Below are positions 51,475 to 55,510 of a DNA stretch of 55,510 nucleotides, in pieces. Source of the stretch: Rubrivivax sp. (GTDB lineage: Bacteria > Pseudomonadota > Gammaproteobacteria > Burkholderiales > Burkholderiaceae_C). The translations under genes were made by a program, and so were the position numbers. A model generated the notes under the pieces. The model was not told where the DNA came from. It did not search any database and worked only from the letters and a program-made list of their open reading frames with translations. The stretch spans positions 1-55,510 of the forward strand of contig JAIYCR010000115.1 of NCBI GenBank assembly GCA_027487905.1, read 5' to 3'. Each line of letters starts with the position of its first letter. The first letter of the stretch is position 1.

Positions 51475-51770
51475 AGCCGCCTGAGCCCTACGGCGCAGGC
51501 CTGCGCTTGTTCATCGCCGCGATCGTCGTGCTCGGGCTGGTGGGCGGCTCGCTCATCGTCGCCCATTCGGGCTTCGAGACCTCGCCCCGCCGGGGCGGAC
51601 GATCGGTCTTCGTGCCCGCTCCGCAGGCCTATCTGCTGGCCGCGACGATGTACGGCATGTCGGTGGTGGGGTGGGTCGCGCTGCTGCGGGAACGCACCCG
51701 GTCGACGGGCGTGCTGGCCTTGTCGCTTGTGATCTATGCGGTGGTGGCGGCTGGGTTATGCATCGCTTGA
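51471..51770 (+). CDS. Small membrane protein coupled to the NERD-helicase gene
   Basis: A 99-residue protein with three hydrophobic segments (LRLFIAAIVVLGLVGGSLIVA, AYLLAATMYGMSVVGWVALL and VLALSLVIYAVVAAGLCIA). Its ATG overlaps the stop codon of the helicase gene (ATGA), so it is translationally coupled to it. No family is recognised. The coupling suggests a shared role or at least shared dosage. It could also be an unrelated conserved membrane protein that happens to follow. Confidence 0.7.
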   Translation: MKPPEPYGAGLRLFIAAIVVLGLVGGSLIVAHSGFETSPRRGGRSVFVPAPQAYLLAATMYGMSVVGWVALLRERTRSTGVLALSLVIYAVVAAGLCIA

Positions 51771-51828
51771 CTTGTTCACGCTGTCGGTCAGTAGTAACGT
51801 AGCAACAACTGCTGCCGGAGATCCATTC

Positions 51829-52089
51829 GTGACCACCATGACCAGCCGCGAGTTCAACCAGGACGTTGGCCGCGCCAAGCGTTCGGCCGAGTCCGGCCCC
51901 GTCGTCATCACCGACCGTGGCCGCCCGGCCTTCGTCCTCCTGCGACACGACGTCTACACCAGCTTGATCGCCGGGCGCCCCGGCATCCGCGACCTGCTCG
52001 ACAGCTCGGACATCGCCGGTGACACCGACTTCGCGTTCGAGCCATCACCCCTGCCCGGCTCGCTCACACGCCCGGCGGATCTCGGCTGA
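51829..52089 (+). CDS. Phd/YefM family antitoxin
   Basis: An 86-residue antitoxin of the Phd/YefM type. The N-terminal DNA-binding part reads MTSREFNQDVGRAKRSAESGPVVITDRGRPAFVLLRHDVY, the standard Phd fold. The C-terminal half (DLLDSSDIAGDTDFAFEPSPL) is acidic and should wrap the toxin. The GTG at 51829 is spaced 8 bases from GGAG; the ATG at 51838 is an alternative. The stop codon shares one base with the toxin start (TGATG). An antitoxin-toxin complex would repress its own promoter. Confidence 0.92.
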   Translation: MTTMTSREFNQDVGRAKRSAESGPVVITDRGRPAFVLLRHDVYTSLIAGRPGIRDLLDSSDIAGDTDFAFEPSPLPGSLTRPADLG

Positions 52090-52505
52090 TGTTCCTGCTT
52101 GACACCAACGTGCTGTCGGAGCTGCGCCGTCGCGACCGCACCGATTCCGGCGTGGCCGCCTGGGCGGACGCCGCAGACCCCTCAGCGCTGTACCTGTCGG
52201 CGATCACCGTGCTCGAGCTCGAGCTGGGCGCGCTTGCCGTGGCGCGCCGTGATGAAGCACAGGGCACCGTGCTGCGCCGCTGGATCGACGACAAGGTGCT
52301 GCCGGCTTTTGCCCATCGCATCCTGCCGGTGGACGTGGCGGTGGCGCAGCGCTGCGCACAGCTGCACGTGCCCGACCGCCGCGCCGAACGCGACGCGCTG
52401 ATCGCGGCCACGGCGCTGGTGCATCGGCTGACGGTGGTGACCCGCAACGTCGGCGACTTCGCGCCCACGGGCGTGGTGGTGCTCAATCCGTGGACGGTGG
52501 CCTGA
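52089..52505 (+). CDS. PIN-domain (VapC/FitB-type) toxin
   Basis: A 138-residue PIN-domain ribonuclease. The acidic active-site residues are visible: Asp5 (MFLLDTNVLSEL), Glu43 (TVLELELG), Asp102 (RDALIAATAL) and Asp123 (TRNVGDFAPTGV). All four are intact, so it should be active. VapC/FitB toxins cleave specific RNAs, often tRNAs, using Mg2+. It is paired with the Phd-type antitoxin, an arrangement seen in FitAB-like systems. It converges on hsdR, 24 bases away. Confidence 0.94.
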   Translation: MFLLDTNVLSELRRRDRTDSGVAAWADAADPSALYLSAITVLELELGALAVARRDEAQGTVLRRWIDDKVLPAFAHRILPVDVAVAQRCAQLHVPDRRAERDALIAATALVHRLTVVTRNVGDFAPTGVVVLNPWTVA

Positions 52506-52529
52506 CCGGGGCGCGGTCCCTTCGCAGGC

Positions 52530-55510
<2,981 letters not shown>

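Overview
This is a GC-rich, densely coding chromosomal window whose gene content fits a metabolically versatile betaproteobacterium of the order Burkholderiales (the Rubrivivax/Ideonella/Comamonas neighbourhood). The reasons are codon usage dominated by G/C third positions, several Bug-type tripartite tricarboxylate transporter (TTT) receptors, many TRAP transporters, a terephthalate operon in the Comamonas gene order, and a BciA-type divinyl chlorophyllide reductase like those of phototrophic Burkholderiales. The genus is an inference. No rRNA, tRNA, insertion sequence, integrase or CRISPR array was seen, and no gene-free stretch exceeds 300 bases.

Layout, left to right. (1) 1-3.6 kb: unlinked small genes (tautomerase, LysE exporter, lipoprotein, RDD protein, GNAT acetyltransferase). 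(2) 3.6-9.8 kb: a catabolic unit with an FCD-type GntR regulator, a perfect palindromic operator, a TRAP transporter (Q, M, P), a 2-hydroxyacid dehydrogenase, an RraA-family aldolase-like protein and a PfkB sugar kinase, probably for a sugar acid. (3) 9.9-17.2 kb: a DUF2721 protein, ketopantoate reductase-like protein, glycosyltransferase, epoxide hydrolase-like protein, then a sorbosone dehydrogenase-like lipoprotein, a di-heme cytochrome c and bciA in tight succession. (4) 17.3-22.9 kb: a thiamine-dependent E1 alpha/beta pair without E2/E3, a Bug receptor and an SDR on the minus strand, with a GntR regulator and a beta-keto acid cleavage enzyme (BKACE).

(5) 23.0-27.4 kb: an arsenic operon arsR-gapdh-arsJ-arsC-acr3. 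It combines organoarsenical (1-arseno-3-phosphoglycerate) efflux with arsenate reduction and arsenite efflux. A large P-type ATPase converges on it. (6) 30.3-36.1 kb: a complete terephthalate operon (IclR regulator, tphC, tphA2, tphA3, tphB, tphA1) with a perfect palindrome between regulator and operon, followed by an FAH-family gene. (7) 37.1-38.9 kb: a hybrid histidine kinase whose membrane domain matches the plant ETR1 ethylene-binding domain residue for residue at the copper and binding-pocket positions. (8) 38.9-41.3 kb: a MipA-like outer membrane protein and a divergent CDF-like transporter/cadR pair with a classic 19-bp-spacer MerR-type promoter. (9) 41.3-48.3 kb: a Baeyer-Villiger monooxygenase cluster with MarR regulator, SDR, TRAP transporter and HSL-type esterase, which reads as an uptake-oxidation-lactone hydrolysis route for a cyclic or secondary alcohol/ketone. 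(10) 48.3-55.5 kb: a TRIC-like channel, two unknown small genes separated by a pair of repeated palindromes, a NERD-helicase, a Phd/VapC-type toxin-antitoxin pair and the 3' part of hsdR (type I restriction). This end looks like a defence neighbourhood.

The window is a series of compact catabolic or resistance modules, most with a local regulator facing its target across a short divergent promoter. I consider the ethylene-receptor-like kinase, bciA outside an evident photosynthesis cluster, and the orphan catabolic modules (regions 2, 4 and 9) the most interesting content.
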